Source of the DNA: Gemmatimonadota bacterium
Lineage (GTDB): Bacteria > Gemmatimonadota > Gemmatimonadetes > Longimicrobiales > Gaopeijiaceae
NCBI GenBank assembly: GCA_040882465.1
Contig: JBBEBG010000040.1
Location: 97,061 to 161,060 of the forward strand
Reading direction: 5' to 3'
DNA length: 64,000 nucleotides
Shown here: positions 19,025 to 26,592 of the stretch, one piece after another
How positions within the stretch are numbered: position 1 is the first letter of the stretch
Layout: every line of letters starts with the position of its first letter
Made by a program: the position numbers and the translations under genes
The notes under the pieces: generated by a model
Database searches by the model: none
The model's input: the letters and a program-made list of their open reading frames with translations, nothing else
Told to the model about the DNA's origin: nothing

Positions 19025-19879
19025 TCAGGGCGCCGGAGCCGCGGCGATGGGGGTGCGCAGGACGGTCACGCCTTCGATCTCGACTTCGTAAACGTCGCCG
19101 GGGCTCATCGCCTGGGTGGATCCCGGGGTGCCCGACCAGATCAGGTCGCCCGGCTCGAGGGTGAAGAAGTGCGAGACGTAGCTGACCATATAGTCGAAGT
19201 TGAAGATCATGTCGGAGGTGTTCTCCCTCTGCCGCTCCTCCCCGTTCATTCGGCCGATGATCGTCACGTTGTTCGGGTCCACGCCGCGGACGAGGACCGG
19301 CCCGATCGGGTTGAAGGTGTCCGCGCCCTTTCCGCGCGACCACTGGCCCTCGTCTTCGCGAAGTTGCCATCCCCGCTCGCTCCCGTCGTTCCCCGCGGTG
19401 ACGCCGAAGATGTATTCGTGCGCATCTTCGAGAGGGACGTTTTTCGCGCGGCGACCGATCATGATCACGGCCTCGGCCTCGTAGTTGAGGGCGTTCGAAT
19501 CGTTGTAAATGAACATCGGTGAGCCGGGTGCGGCCACGGACTGCGGCGGAACCAGGAAGAGGCCCGGATAGTCGGAAGGTTGCTGGCCCCCGAGGTGGCT
19601 CAGGAAGTTGAGCGCCGTCATGACGACGAGCGTCGGCTCCGCGGGAGCGAGCAGCGCGACCGATGCCATGGCCGCCGTCTGTCCGGTGCGTCGGCTCCCC
19701 TCCAAGTAAGGAGCGGAGGTGAGCTGATGAATCGTCTCTCCCTCCAGCTCACCCCACGAAGCCGCTCCGCCGACCTCGTAGCGGACGTAACGGGTTACCT
19801 CCTGGGCATCGGCCGACGGCGCAGTCGCCAGGAGCGCGCCCGTGAGCAGACCGATGACCGCTGCGAATGAACGCTTCAC
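19025..19879 (-). CDS. exported FAH-fold protein (copy 3)
   Basis: A 284-residue exported FAH-fold protein, GTG start at 19879 with GGGAGG about 6 nt upstream, and a signal peptide (SFAAVIGLLTGALLATAPSA). The catalytic metal residues look intact: NYEAEAVIMIG gives Glu-x-Glu and FGVTAGNDGSERGWQ the Asp. The body is close to copy 1 (shared features include SWGELEGE, FNFLSH/LNFLSH and YPGLFLVPP). The tail LEPGDLIWSGTPGSTQAM is standard. It heads a two-gene unit with copy 2. The 250-nt upstream region holds a GC-rich palindrome at 19979-19996. Substrate unknown; export is unusual for the family. Confidence 0.86.
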   Translation of the reverse strand: MKRSFAAVIGLLTGALLATAPSADAQEVTRYVRYEVGGAASWGELEGETIHQLTSAPYLEGSRRTGQTAAMASVALLAPAEPTLVVMTALNFLSHLGGQQPSDYPGLFLVPPQSVAAPGSPMFIYNDSNALNYEAEAVIMIGRRAKNVPLEDAHEYIFGVTAGNDGSERGWQLREDEGQWSRGKGADTFNPIGPVLVRGVDPNNVTIIGRMNGEERQRENTSDMIFNFDYMVSYVSHFFTLEPGDLIWSGTPGSTQAMSPGDVYEVEIEGVTVLRTPIAAAPAP

Positions 19880-19978
19880 AGCTCACCTCCCGAGTTATGC
19901 GTGTTCTTAAGGAAGATCATTTCGCTCGCCCTTTTCCTTCCGGGGCGTCACGCTCGGTAAATTCGACCTCAAGCTCGC

Positions 19979-19996
19979 CTTGGGCCGGGGCCCAAG
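19979..19996. other. perfect short palindrome upstream of the FAH-fold operon
   Basis: CTTGGGCC-GG-GGCCCAAG has 8-bp arms and a 2-nt centre. It lies about 100 nt upstream of the GTG at 19879 and 137 nt upstream of the divergent amine oxidase. It could be an operator for either gene; no -35/-10 pair is convincing around it. Confidence 0.4.
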
Positions 19997-20132
19997 CAAG
20001 ATGTCGCCACCCTTCCTCACCGCGCATAGGAGACTGCCTCATCGCGCATCGGGGACCGGGCGGGTTCAGGTGTCCGTGAAGGAGGGCGGGCTCTACGTTG
20101 GCTGTCCGGCATGAAAGAGGGGCGGGGACCAA

Positions 20133-21329
20133 ATGGGGGCGCGGATGGGAGAAGGGCGTTGGTCGCATTCCCGGCGCGACTTCCTTCGGGCAGCGGGTCT
20201 TGCCCTGGGGGGAGTGGGGCTGGGTGGGTGTTGGGACCTCTTTGGACCCGGCGAGACCGGTGGCCAAGCTCCGAAACGCGTGGTAATCATCGGGGCCGGC
20301 CTCTCGGGACTGGTGGCCGGATTCGAGCTTGACCAGTTGGGGCACGACGTCACGATCCTCGAGGCGCGGGACCGGGTCGGCGGGCGCGCGCTGACGATTC
20401 GGGCCCCATTCTCGGATGGGCTCTTCGCGGAAGCGGGGGCGGCTCGGATTCCCCCGAGCCATGACCTCACGTTGGGGTATGCGGAGCACTTCGGTCTCAC
20501 GGTGGATCCGTTTTACCCGGGAACCGGGAGCTTCGTGGACTATGCGCAGGGGATGCGTTCGATCGTGTCGCCGGACGACTTCCTCTCTTCACGGCCGTCG
20601 TACGTCAAAATCCGCGGCGGGACGGAGCGACTTCCGCTGGCATTCTCCGGGTCGCTCGGATCCCGGATCCGGCTTTCCTTTCCGGTGATCCGGATCGAAC
20701 AGCGCGGCTCGGAAGTGGTTGTGAGCGGCGACGGTGGTGAGGAGCTTGAGGCCGACCGGGTGTTATGCACGGTGCCCCTTCCGGTCCTGCACCGCATTCA
20801 ATTCCTTCCCGAGCTCTCGTCGGCGAAGGGTGCCGCCGCCGATGGTGGATTCCAGTATATGCCGTCGACGCGCGTGTTCGTGCAGTTCTCCTCTCGCTTC
20901 TGGGAAGGCGAAGGATTAAACGGGTGGGCCACCACGGACTGGCCGGAGGAGCTCTGGCATCCCACCTGGGATCTGGCCGGGGGGCGCGGCGTGCTCCTTT
21001 CGTACGTTCGGGGGGCGCGCGCGCTGGAGATCGATGCACTGGTCGGGCCGGAAAAGGTGCAAGCCGTCCTCGACCATTGGGAGGGGATCTTTCCGGGAGT
21101 GAACGCAGATGCTGAAGCCTCGACCGTCCACTCCTGGCAGGAGGACCCATGGTCCGGCCGTGCCTGGGCGGCCCCCACAGGTGCTCAGCTCGCCGCCTAC
21201 GGGACCGCAATTCGCCAGCCCGAGGGGAGGATGCACTTTTCCGGGGAGCACACGTCCGACGACCGGGGTTGGATGCAGGGGGCCCTGTCCTCAGGGCTCC
21301 GTGCCGCCGAGGAGATCCACCTGAGCTGA
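20133..21329 (+). CDS. flavin-containing amine oxidase, Tat-exported
   Basis: A 398-residue FAD enzyme. The twin-arginine motif SRRDFLRAAG precedes a hydrophobic stretch, so it is probably exported folded by Tat. The FAD-binding beta-alpha-beta reads RVVIIGAGLSGLVAGFEL, followed by ILEARDRVGGRA; the C-terminal FAD contact is MHFSGEHTSDDRGWMQGAL. These define the flavin monoamine oxidase/protoporphyrinogen oxidase superfamily. The protein is shorter than the usual 450-500 residues because the segment between SPDDFLSS and KIRGGTERLP, normally part of the substrate domain, is reduced. Either the ATG at 20133 or at 20145 may be the start. The amine substrate is unknown. Confidence 0.87.
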   Translation: MGARMGEGRWSHSRRDFLRAAGLALGGVGLGGCWDLFGPGETGGQAPKRVVIIGAGLSGLVAGFELDQLGHDVTILEARDRVGGRALTIRAPFSDGLFAEAGAARIPPSHDLTLGYAEHFGLTVDPFYPGTGSFVDYAQGMRSIVSPDDFLSSRPSYVKIRGGTERLPLAFSGSLGSRIRLSFPVIRIEQRGSEVVVSGDGGEELEADRVLCTVPLPVLHRIQFLPELSSAKGAAADGGFQYMPSTRVFVQFSSRFWEGEGLNGWATTDWPEELWHPTWDLAGGRGVLLSYVRGARALEIDALVGPEKVQAVLDHWEGIFPGVNADAEASTVHSWQEDPWSGRAWAAPTGAQLAAYGTAIRQPEGRMHFSGEHTSDDRGWMQGALSSGLRAAEEIHLS

Positions 21330-21358
21330 GGAGGGTCACGGCCCCGGCGGGCGTCTCT

Positions 21359-21584
21359 AGTGGTTCGCCTCCGAAGTCCCTTGGCATTACCGGCGCGATG
21401 CGCCGTTGTCTCGCGGGGACCGTGCGGGTCTTCGAGAACCGGACCGGTCGCTCGGCTCGGCCGCGACTGGAAGCCGTCCTGCGTCGTTGCTCATCGTCGC
21501 TGTAGCGTTGCTACGACTCCTCGTCGCGCCTAGCAATCCAGCTTCCATCCGCGCCCTCGGTGCTGCAAGGGACGTTTCCTCACT
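21359..21584. repeat. long palindromic repeat element, diverged copy
   Basis: This fills the gap between the amine oxidase and the convergent DUF6504 gene and overlaps the latter's stop codon. The ends form imperfect inverted arms: AGTGG...GTCCCTTG near 21359-21385 against CAAGGGAC...CACT near 21566-21584. It contains GTAGC-GTT-GCTAC (21502-21514) followed by CTCCTCGTCG. It shares blocks with the minus strand of the element at 26421-26583: GCTA..CCTCGTCG in the centre and GCGC(C/T)CTCGGTGCTG near the end. It is a more diverged and longer family member. Confidence 0.7.
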
Positions 21585-21867
21585 GCACCCACCATCCTCC
21601 CTCGATGAGATCGAGATAGAGGGTCAGGATCCTCCCGTTTTCGAGGACCACTTCGTGGTAGAGGCGCGCGATCGGGCGTCTCCACCATTCGTCGTCGATC
21701 CGCCAGATCTCGCGGATCGCCACGACCCTTCCGGCTCGCACCGAGCCCCGGACCCCTCGGCCCTCCCGCGTGCCTCGCAAAATTTCGACGGGCCGTCCTT
21801 CACGGTCCGTCCGCACCCGAACGGGGAAGGGGGCGTCGAGCGGCTTCAGGCGTGCGTCGGACTCCAT
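21580..21867 (-). CDS. DUF6504-like protein downstream of imuB
   Basis: A 95-residue basic protein whose second half (IDDEWWRRPIARLYHEVVLE, then NGRILTLYLDLIEGGWWVQ) matches the small DUF6504 proteins encoded beside imuB and dnaE2 in Actinobacteria. The aromatic Trp-Trp pairs and the Y-x-E/L-x-x-L-x-D pattern are the recognisable features. It lies 25 nt downstream of imuB on the same strand, so it is probably cotranscribed and may assist the mutasome, although no activity is established. The stop codon falls inside the palindromic repeat element. Confidence 0.75.
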   Translation of the reverse strand: MESDARLKPLDAPFPVRVRTDREGRPVEILRGTREGRGVRGSVRAGRVVAIREIWRIDDEWWRRPIARLYHEVVLENGRILTLYLDLIEGGWWVQ

Positions 21868-21892
21868 GGAAGAGGCTTCGCGCGAGGAGACA

Positions 21893-23179
21893 CTACGGCT
21901 CGATCTCCAGGAGGGCGTGACGCCGCTCCGGGATCCGGGACCAGGGGTCCACCTCGACCACCCGATAGAGGGGCGAGTGCCCGAGCTTCAAGGTGAGCTC
22001 CCGTACCGCTTCCCTCAGCGTTTGGGAAATTCCGCCCGCCGTGAGGGGGGAGTCCCGCGTGGCCCTCCCACCCTCTTCCTGGCGCCGGAAGAGGTCGCGC
22101 TGGAGGACCGGAGTCCCGAAGTCGAAGAACTCCACGAAAAGGGTCTCCACCGCGCGGGGGGGAGGGGAGAGGAGGATGCGCTGACGAAGAGGGAAGGCGA
22201 GCGCCTCCCGCTTCGCCGCGGGCTCGCGGAGCGTCGCCGACACCTCCCAGGAGCCACCTCCTTCGAGAATTCCTCCCGCCCGGATTCCCCGGACGCTCCG
22301 GTCCTTCCGCTCCGGCCGGGCGAGCCCCCTCTCCAGGAGCCGATCCACGCCCCGGTGGAGCGCCTCTCGATCTCCCACCGGGGCGGGGAAGTCGAGGGAG
22401 ACCCGGATCGGCCGGGGGCGGTGAACCGGACGCACCGGGTCGAGCCGTTCTCCCCGGGCCAGCTCCCGGGCCTCTCTCCCGGGGGGTCCGAAGTGGCGCA
22501 GAAGCGCCGAAAGGGGGAGCTCTCCCAACTCTCCGAGAGTCCGGACGTCCAGCCGCTTCAGTCGCTCCAGCATCTCTTCGGGGACGGGGAGAACGGAAAT
22601 CGGAGAGGGAGCGAGGAAGGAAGCGAGAGACCCCTCTTCCACAAGGACCGGGGCCCCCGTGCGGGCGGCGGCGGCGGCGACCCGAGCCCCGAAACACCCC
22701 GGGGCTCGCCCCATCCGGATCGCGGCCACGAGGGGGCGGGGAAGGACCTCCAGGAGGGCGTAGAGGATCCGGTCCATCTGGACGCGGGGAGGGCCGTAGA
22801 GGCGTTCGAGCCCGTCCACTCCCACATGGAAGACGCCCGGCTCGGTGGACTCGACCACCGGGCTCACCCCTTCGAGAATCTCCAGGATCCCCTGTGTGGC
22901 GGCCTGGTAGTGGGCCGGATCGGGTTCGAGGAGGGTGAGGGAAGGACAGAGGGAGATGGCCTGCGAGACCCGCATCCCGGCGCGGGCTCCCGCCTCGGCC
23001 GCCCGCTCCGAGAGCTGCCGGATCTCTCCCCGTCCCCCGGAGCTCCCGGGGGCGAGGAGCGCCACCGAAGTCGCATCCAGCTCCGGGGTGCGGACCAATT
23101 CCAGGCGAAGCTCGAAGGTCGGAAGCCAGAGGCAGACGGAGGTGAGGGAGGAGGCGCGGGAAGATGGAGGGGGGAGCAT
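21893..23179 (-). CDS. imuB: ImuB-type Y-family polymerase homologue, non-catalytic
   Basis: A 428-residue Y-family polymerase-like protein. It keeps the family architecture: palm start CLWLPTFELRLELVR, helix region QAISLCPSLTLLEPDPAHYQ, the ESTEPGVFHVGVDGLERLYG block, and helix-hairpin-helix-like RLDVRTLGELGELPLSALLR. The acidic residues needed for catalysis are missing: the usual first Asp motif is replaced by LWLPTFE, and the S-x-D-E motif reads STEP. This is the hallmark of ImuB, which bridges the sliding clamp to the error-prone polymerase DnaE2 in damage-induced mutagenesis. Neither imuA nor dnaE2 is adjacent here. A clear promoter with three 11-bp repeats lies upstream. Confidence 0.88.
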   Translation of the reverse strand: MLPPPSSRASSLTSVCLWLPTFELRLELVRTPELDATSVALLAPGSSGGRGEIRQLSERAAEAGARAGMRVSQAISLCPSLTLLEPDPAHYQAATQGILEILEGVSPVVESTEPGVFHVGVDGLERLYGPPRVQMDRILYALLEVLPRPLVAAIRMGRAPGCFGARVAAAAARTGAPVLVEEGSLASFLAPSPISVLPVPEEMLERLKRLDVRTLGELGELPLSALLRHFGPPGREARELARGERLDPVRPVHRPRPIRVSLDFPAPVGDREALHRGVDRLLERGLARPERKDRSVRGIRAGGILEGGGSWEVSATLREPAAKREALAFPLRQRILLSPPPRAVETLFVEFFDFGTPVLQRDLFRRQEEGGRATRDSPLTAGGISQTLREAVRELTLKLGHSPLYRVVEVDPWSRIPERRHALLEIEP

Positions 23180-23208
23180 GGACCGGGAGCGCGGGGTGGA
23201 GCCAGGGG

Positions 23209-23261
23209 AAACCGAAGATAGGCCGAAAACCGAATATAAACCGAAGATGGAGGGGCGACAA
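23209..23261 (-). promoter_or_regulatory. imuB promoter with three 11-bp repeats
   Basis: On the minus strand TTGTCG (23261-23256) and TATATT (23238-23233) are separated by 17 bp, a good sigma-70-type promoter. Three copies of an 11-mer, read on the plus strand as AAACCGAAGAT, cover it: 23209-23219 (exact), 23227-23237 (one mismatch) and 23238-23248 (exact). Two abut over the -10 and spacer and one is downstream of the predicted transcript start, a layout suited to repression. The regulator is unknown. Confidence 0.65.
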
Positions 23262-23334
23262 GGAAAATCGGGAAGGAGCGTCGAGCCGGGGAGTGCCCCG
23301 GCGCATCAGAGGTGGCTCAGCCCCTCAGGATCAC

Positions 23335-23958
23335 TCAATCCGAAGAAGAAACGACCGGGAAGCCGGCGGATTCGAGGAGGAAGGCGAGCTGGGCCTCGAG
23401 CGTACTCCGGAGCCCCTTCCCGCGGGCTTCCCCGCGCACCCAGTCCTCGAGCGTTCCTCGAAGGGTCCAGGTCACGACCGAGGCGAGCGCCCCATAGTCG
23501 ATCTGGTGCAGGGGGACCCGCAGCGGGAGCGCCTCCCCGAGCCGCTCCTGGATCCATTGCCGGATCCTCTCCTCCTGGGTGAGCTCCTCGGGATCGGTGG
23601 GAGGGAGCATGAAGAGGCGCGGAACGAGGGCGAGGGCCAGGTTTCGGTCCCGTGTCACCTGGCCCGAAAGGCCGAGAGCGAAGGCGAGAACGGCTTCCCC
23701 GCCCGCGAGCCGCCGTTCTCCCACCTCCTCGATGCTTCGATCCACCATTCTGCTGATAACTTCCGTCAGCACATGGTCCTTCGTCGGGAAGTGATTGAAA
23801 AAACTCCCCTTGGCGATCCCCGCTTCACGCGTGATCTCGGCCACCGGAACCGCGTCGAAGCCCCGCTGCCGGAAGTGGCGGAGGGAAATCTGGAGGAGGC
23901 GCTCCCGAATCTCCCGGGGCTTGTCGCGCGCGCGGTGTGGGGAAGAGCGAGTCGCCAT
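23335..23958 (-). CDS. TetR-family transcriptional regulator
   Basis: A 207-residue regulator. The N-terminal helix-turn-helix is typical: ERLLQISLRHFRQRGFDAVP, then VAEITREAGIAKGSFFNHFP. The C-terminal ligand-binding domain is divergent and gives no ligand. No ribosome site precedes the ATG at 23958, and a -35-like TTGACC lies so close that the transcript may be leaderless. Two nested inverted repeats upstream (23968-23993) are probable operators. The divergent neighbour is the sensor kinase gene; downstream on the same strand, after 155 nt, comes imuB, which has its own promoter. It could control the kinase gene, itself, or both. Confidence 0.9.
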   Translation of the reverse strand: MATRSSPHRARDKPREIRERLLQISLRHFRQRGFDAVPVAEITREAGIAKGSFFNHFPTKDHVLTEVISRMVDRSIEEVGERRLAGGEAVLAFALGLSGQVTRDRNLALALVPRLFMLPPTDPEELTQEERIRQWIQERLGEALPLRVPLHQIDYGALASVVTWTLRGTLEDWVRGEARGKGLRSTLEAQLAFLLESAGFPVVSSSD

Positions 23959-23967
23959 GAGATTAGA

Positions 23968-23993
23968 TTGACCCCGGTCAGTTCCCGGGTCAA
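23968..23993. promoter_or_regulatory. nested inverted repeats, probable TetR operator
   Basis: An outer repeat TTGACCC (23968-23974) / GGGTCAA (23987-23993) encloses a tighter one, TGACC-CC-GGTCA (23969-23980). The element is 10 nt upstream of the tetR ATG and shared with the divergent kinase gene. On the minus strand TTGACC (23993-23988) with CAATCT 17 nt downstream could be the tetR promoter, placing operator over promoter. Confidence 0.6.
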
Positions 23994-24166
23994 GGGTGAT
24001 CCTTGTTCACCTTCCCCGAACGTGCATAGCTTCGGGGATTCGAAACCGTCCGAGGCGGGTACGGAACTTGCTCCCTATTCGATGTGGAGAGCGCACGAGG
24101 CGGTTGAATCCCAAGAATTTCAGGCGACCGATTCCGGTGATGAACCGAGGGTGGAGCGCGGGTGCG

Positions 24167-26422
24167 ATGGCCGGGCCGATGGCCCCGGTCTTCGTGGAGG
24201 GGTTGAGCGGGGTGGGGGCGCCCAGGAGGACGGAGCCTACACCGCGTCGTTTAGGCGTACCGTCCGTCGCCCCGGCATCCGAAGAGGCGATGGCCCCTCC
24301 TCCTCCTGCCGAACGAGGAAACGGGGACGGAGTGGACCACATCGAAGAGATCGCAAAGGAAGCGGCGCGCATCCTTCGCGTGGACCGGGTGGCGGTCTGG
24401 ACCCAAAGTGGAGCCGAGGGAGCGCTCCGCTGTCTTCTGCGGCACCATCGCCGTGAGGGGACGATCTCCAGGCCGGGCGTTCAGCCCGACGAGGTGGCGC
24501 GGGCCTTTGGCGAGTCCCTTCGGGAAGAGGGCACACTCACCTCCGAAGACTCCCCCCGCAATGGACCGGAAGCCCTTCGCGGTTGGATCGCCGAAGAAGG
24601 CATTCGCGCCTTCATCGCCGAGCCCCTACGCGTCCAGGAGGAGCTCGTCGGATTCGTGACCTTCGAGGAGGACCGAGGTCCCCGACGGTGGACGCCTCAT
24701 GCGCGGGAGCTCGCCGTATCTCTCGCCGGTCAGATCGGAGCCGCGATGAGGGAACCGGAAAGGCCCGTCCGCGTCGAGCGGTCCGCCGGGCCAAGCCGGC
24801 CGGCCGACCTTGGTGAGCCTTCCGCGACAGAGATCGCCTCCGGAGCGCCTGCGCCGCCGCAGCGCATGCGGACGGAGGCTCCGATGCCCGAGGGCGTGTC
24901 GTCCTCGGTCTCGACCACCGGGCTCGCTTCTCACGCCACCGACAGCTTACGTCTCCACGCGATCGAACCCGAAGGGCCCCAGCTCCCCCGAAACGTTCGG
25001 GCCGAACCCGAGGGGCCCGAACCCGCGTGGCACGAAGTCCCGACCCACGAAGCGGAAAAAATCGTGCAAGCCCCGGAGCTCGCGCGAGCGGGGACGACCC
25101 GCGATCCCGCTCCGGCCGAGACAGGCGAGGCGGCCCCGCGCGGTAATGTGGGGCCCGACCGGCGGTCCGAGCCTCGACGACTTTCGCGGCTCGAGAGCGC
25201 CGCGCTCCTCGCCAGTGAATCCGTTCCTGAGCTCCTCCGGATTCTGGAGGTCCAGCGGGGAAGCTTTCGCCTTCTCGAGGACTCTCTTGCCGGACGCGAA
25301 GGCGAGCTCGACATCTTGATGCAGGCGAAAGAAGCGGCGCATCGGGTCGAGTCCGCCCTGAAAGACTTCCTGGTCCACCTTCGGAGAGGGGTCGGAAGCG
25401 CCGATCGGGTCGAGCTCAATGTGGTGCTGTCCACCATGATCGCATCTCTCGCGGAGGAAGCGGGTGACAAGGTGCGCCTGCGGGTCGCCCCTGGCGCCGA
25501 TCCGATTCCCGTGAACGCGGACCCCTCACTCCTCGAGCACGCGCTCCTACACCTCGTGCGCAACTCTCGTGAGGCGGCGCCCGATGGAACCGACGTGCGC
25601 CTCTCCTGGGGGCGCGTTTACGCAAGCGGGAGCGGGGCCCCGGCCGAAACGGGGCTCGTCCGGATCCGGGTGGAGGACCGTGGCGAGGGGATGCCACCGG
25701 AACAGCTTCCGTGGGTCCTCGAGCCCTACCACTCCCTGACGGGCGAGGAGGGAGAGCGCCGTGGACTCGGACTCGCGGTGGTGCGGGCGATCATAGAGGG
25801 TCACGGCGGATGGCTAGAGATCGGGTCACGACCGGGCGAGGGAACCGTGGTGGATCTCTTCCTCCCCATTTCCGGGGCCCCTGCGGCAGTGGTGACAGCG
25901 CCCGTAGCCGCCCCCGAAGCACCGAAGGCCGTGGCCACTCCCGTGGGGCCCGCGACCGTCCTCATCCTCGAAGACGAGCCACTGCTCGCACGCCTCATCG
26001 AGCAGATTCTTGCCCGGAACGGGTACCGCACCGAATTGGCGGGCGGGGCCGCCGAGGCGGAACGCCGCTGGCACCGGCTCGAAGGCGGGCTCGATCTCGT
26101 CATCGTGGAGCGCGAGCTCGCCGGGGGACGCTCCGGGCTCGACCTGGTCCGGAGGTGGCGGAGGGAGTCCCCCGAGCTGCGCGCGGTCGTGCTCGATCGC
26201 CGCGCGACTCCCGACGCGGAAGGGGAGCCCCAGTCCATCGAAGGATTCCCCATGCTCCAGCGTCCCTTCGATCCTTCGGACGTCCTCAAGCGGGTCAGGG
26301 AGGAGTTGGCGGGTCGGGCCGACGATGCCTCCACGGAGGACACGAGTCCCGAAGAGCCCACGACCCCTCCCTCCACACTTCCCGAATCGCCTGGCCAGAC
26401 CGGGCGAATGCTCGCGCACTAG
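24167..26422 (+). CDS. degenerate GAF/HATPase/receiver sensor protein
   Basis: A protein of about 751 residues. An N-terminal GAF-like domain (DHIEEIAKEAARILRVDRVA through PLRVQEELVGFVTFEED) is followed by a long Pro/Glu-rich linker and a helical segment. Then comes a GHKL ATPase domain: N-box HLVRNSREAAPDG, G1 VEDRGEGMP, G2 RGLGLAVVRAIIEGHGG. The C-terminus is a receiver-like domain (VLILEDEPLLARLIEQI). The helical segment has no H-box histidine, and the receiver phosphoacceptor position reads VIVERELAGG, Glu in place of Asp, so normal phosphotransfer looks unlikely. The ATG at 24167 (GGAG 10 nt upstream) is one of several possible starts; another is 24140. Divergent from tetR. Confidence 0.8.
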   Translation: MAGPMAPVFVEGLSGVGAPRRTEPTPRRLGVPSVAPASEEAMAPPPPAERGNGDGVDHIEEIAKEAARILRVDRVAVWTQSGAEGALRCLLRHHRREGTISRPGVQPDEVARAFGESLREEGTLTSEDSPRNGPEALRGWIAEEGIRAFIAEPLRVQEELVGFVTFEEDRGPRRWTPHARELAVSLAGQIGAAMREPERPVRVERSAGPSRPADLGEPSATEIASGAPAPPQRMRTEAPMPEGVSSSVSTTGLASHATDSLRLHAIEPEGPQLPRNVRAEPEGPEPAWHEVPTHEAEKIVQAPELARAGTTRDPAPAETGEAAPRGNVGPDRRSEPRRLSRLESAALLASESVPELLRILEVQRGSFRLLEDSLAGREGELDILMQAKEAAHRVESALKDFLVHLRRGVGSADRVELNVVLSTMIASLAEEAGDKVRLRVAPGADPIPVNADPSLLEHALLHLVRNSREAAPDGTDVRLSWGRVYASGSGAPAETGLVRIRVEDRGEGMPPEQLPWVLEPYHSLTGEEGERRGLGLAVVRAIIEGHGGWLEIGSRPGEGTVVDLFLPISGAPAAVVTAPVAAPEAPKAVATPVGPATVLILEDEPLLARLIEQILARNGYRTELAGGAAEAERRWHRLEGGLDLVIVERELAGGRSGLDLVRRWRRESPELRAVVLDRRATPDAEGEPQSIEGFPMLQRPFDPSDVLKRVREELAGRADDASTEDTSPEEPTTPPSTLPESPGQTGRMLAH

Positions 26423-26583
26423 TGTGGTGGAGCAGAAGTCCTGTTCAGCACCGAGAGCGCTGATGCGCCGCTCTGGCAAGGCGCACCGACGAGGAATAGC
26501 AGAGCTATTGCGAGCGAGGTGCAACGCACCCAGAGCGGATGCAGCGGCGCTCGAATGCCACAGGACTTCTGCTCCACTACACT
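26421..26583. repeat. 163-bp near-perfect palindromic element
   Basis: The ends are 24-nt inverted arms (26421-26444 and 26560-26583) with a single mismatch, opening with AGTGTGGTGGAGCAGAAGTC. Shorter paired blocks continue inward to an exact centre AATAGC-AGA-GCTATT (26495-26509), which coincides with the midpoint of the element. It overlaps the stop codon of the kinase gene and ends 10 nt before the stop of the convergent permease. It has no coding content. It could act as a bidirectional hairpin terminator or be a non-autonomous mobile repeat. A related copy lies at 21359-21584. Confidence 0.88.
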
Positions 26584-26592
26584 AAGGCCGGC

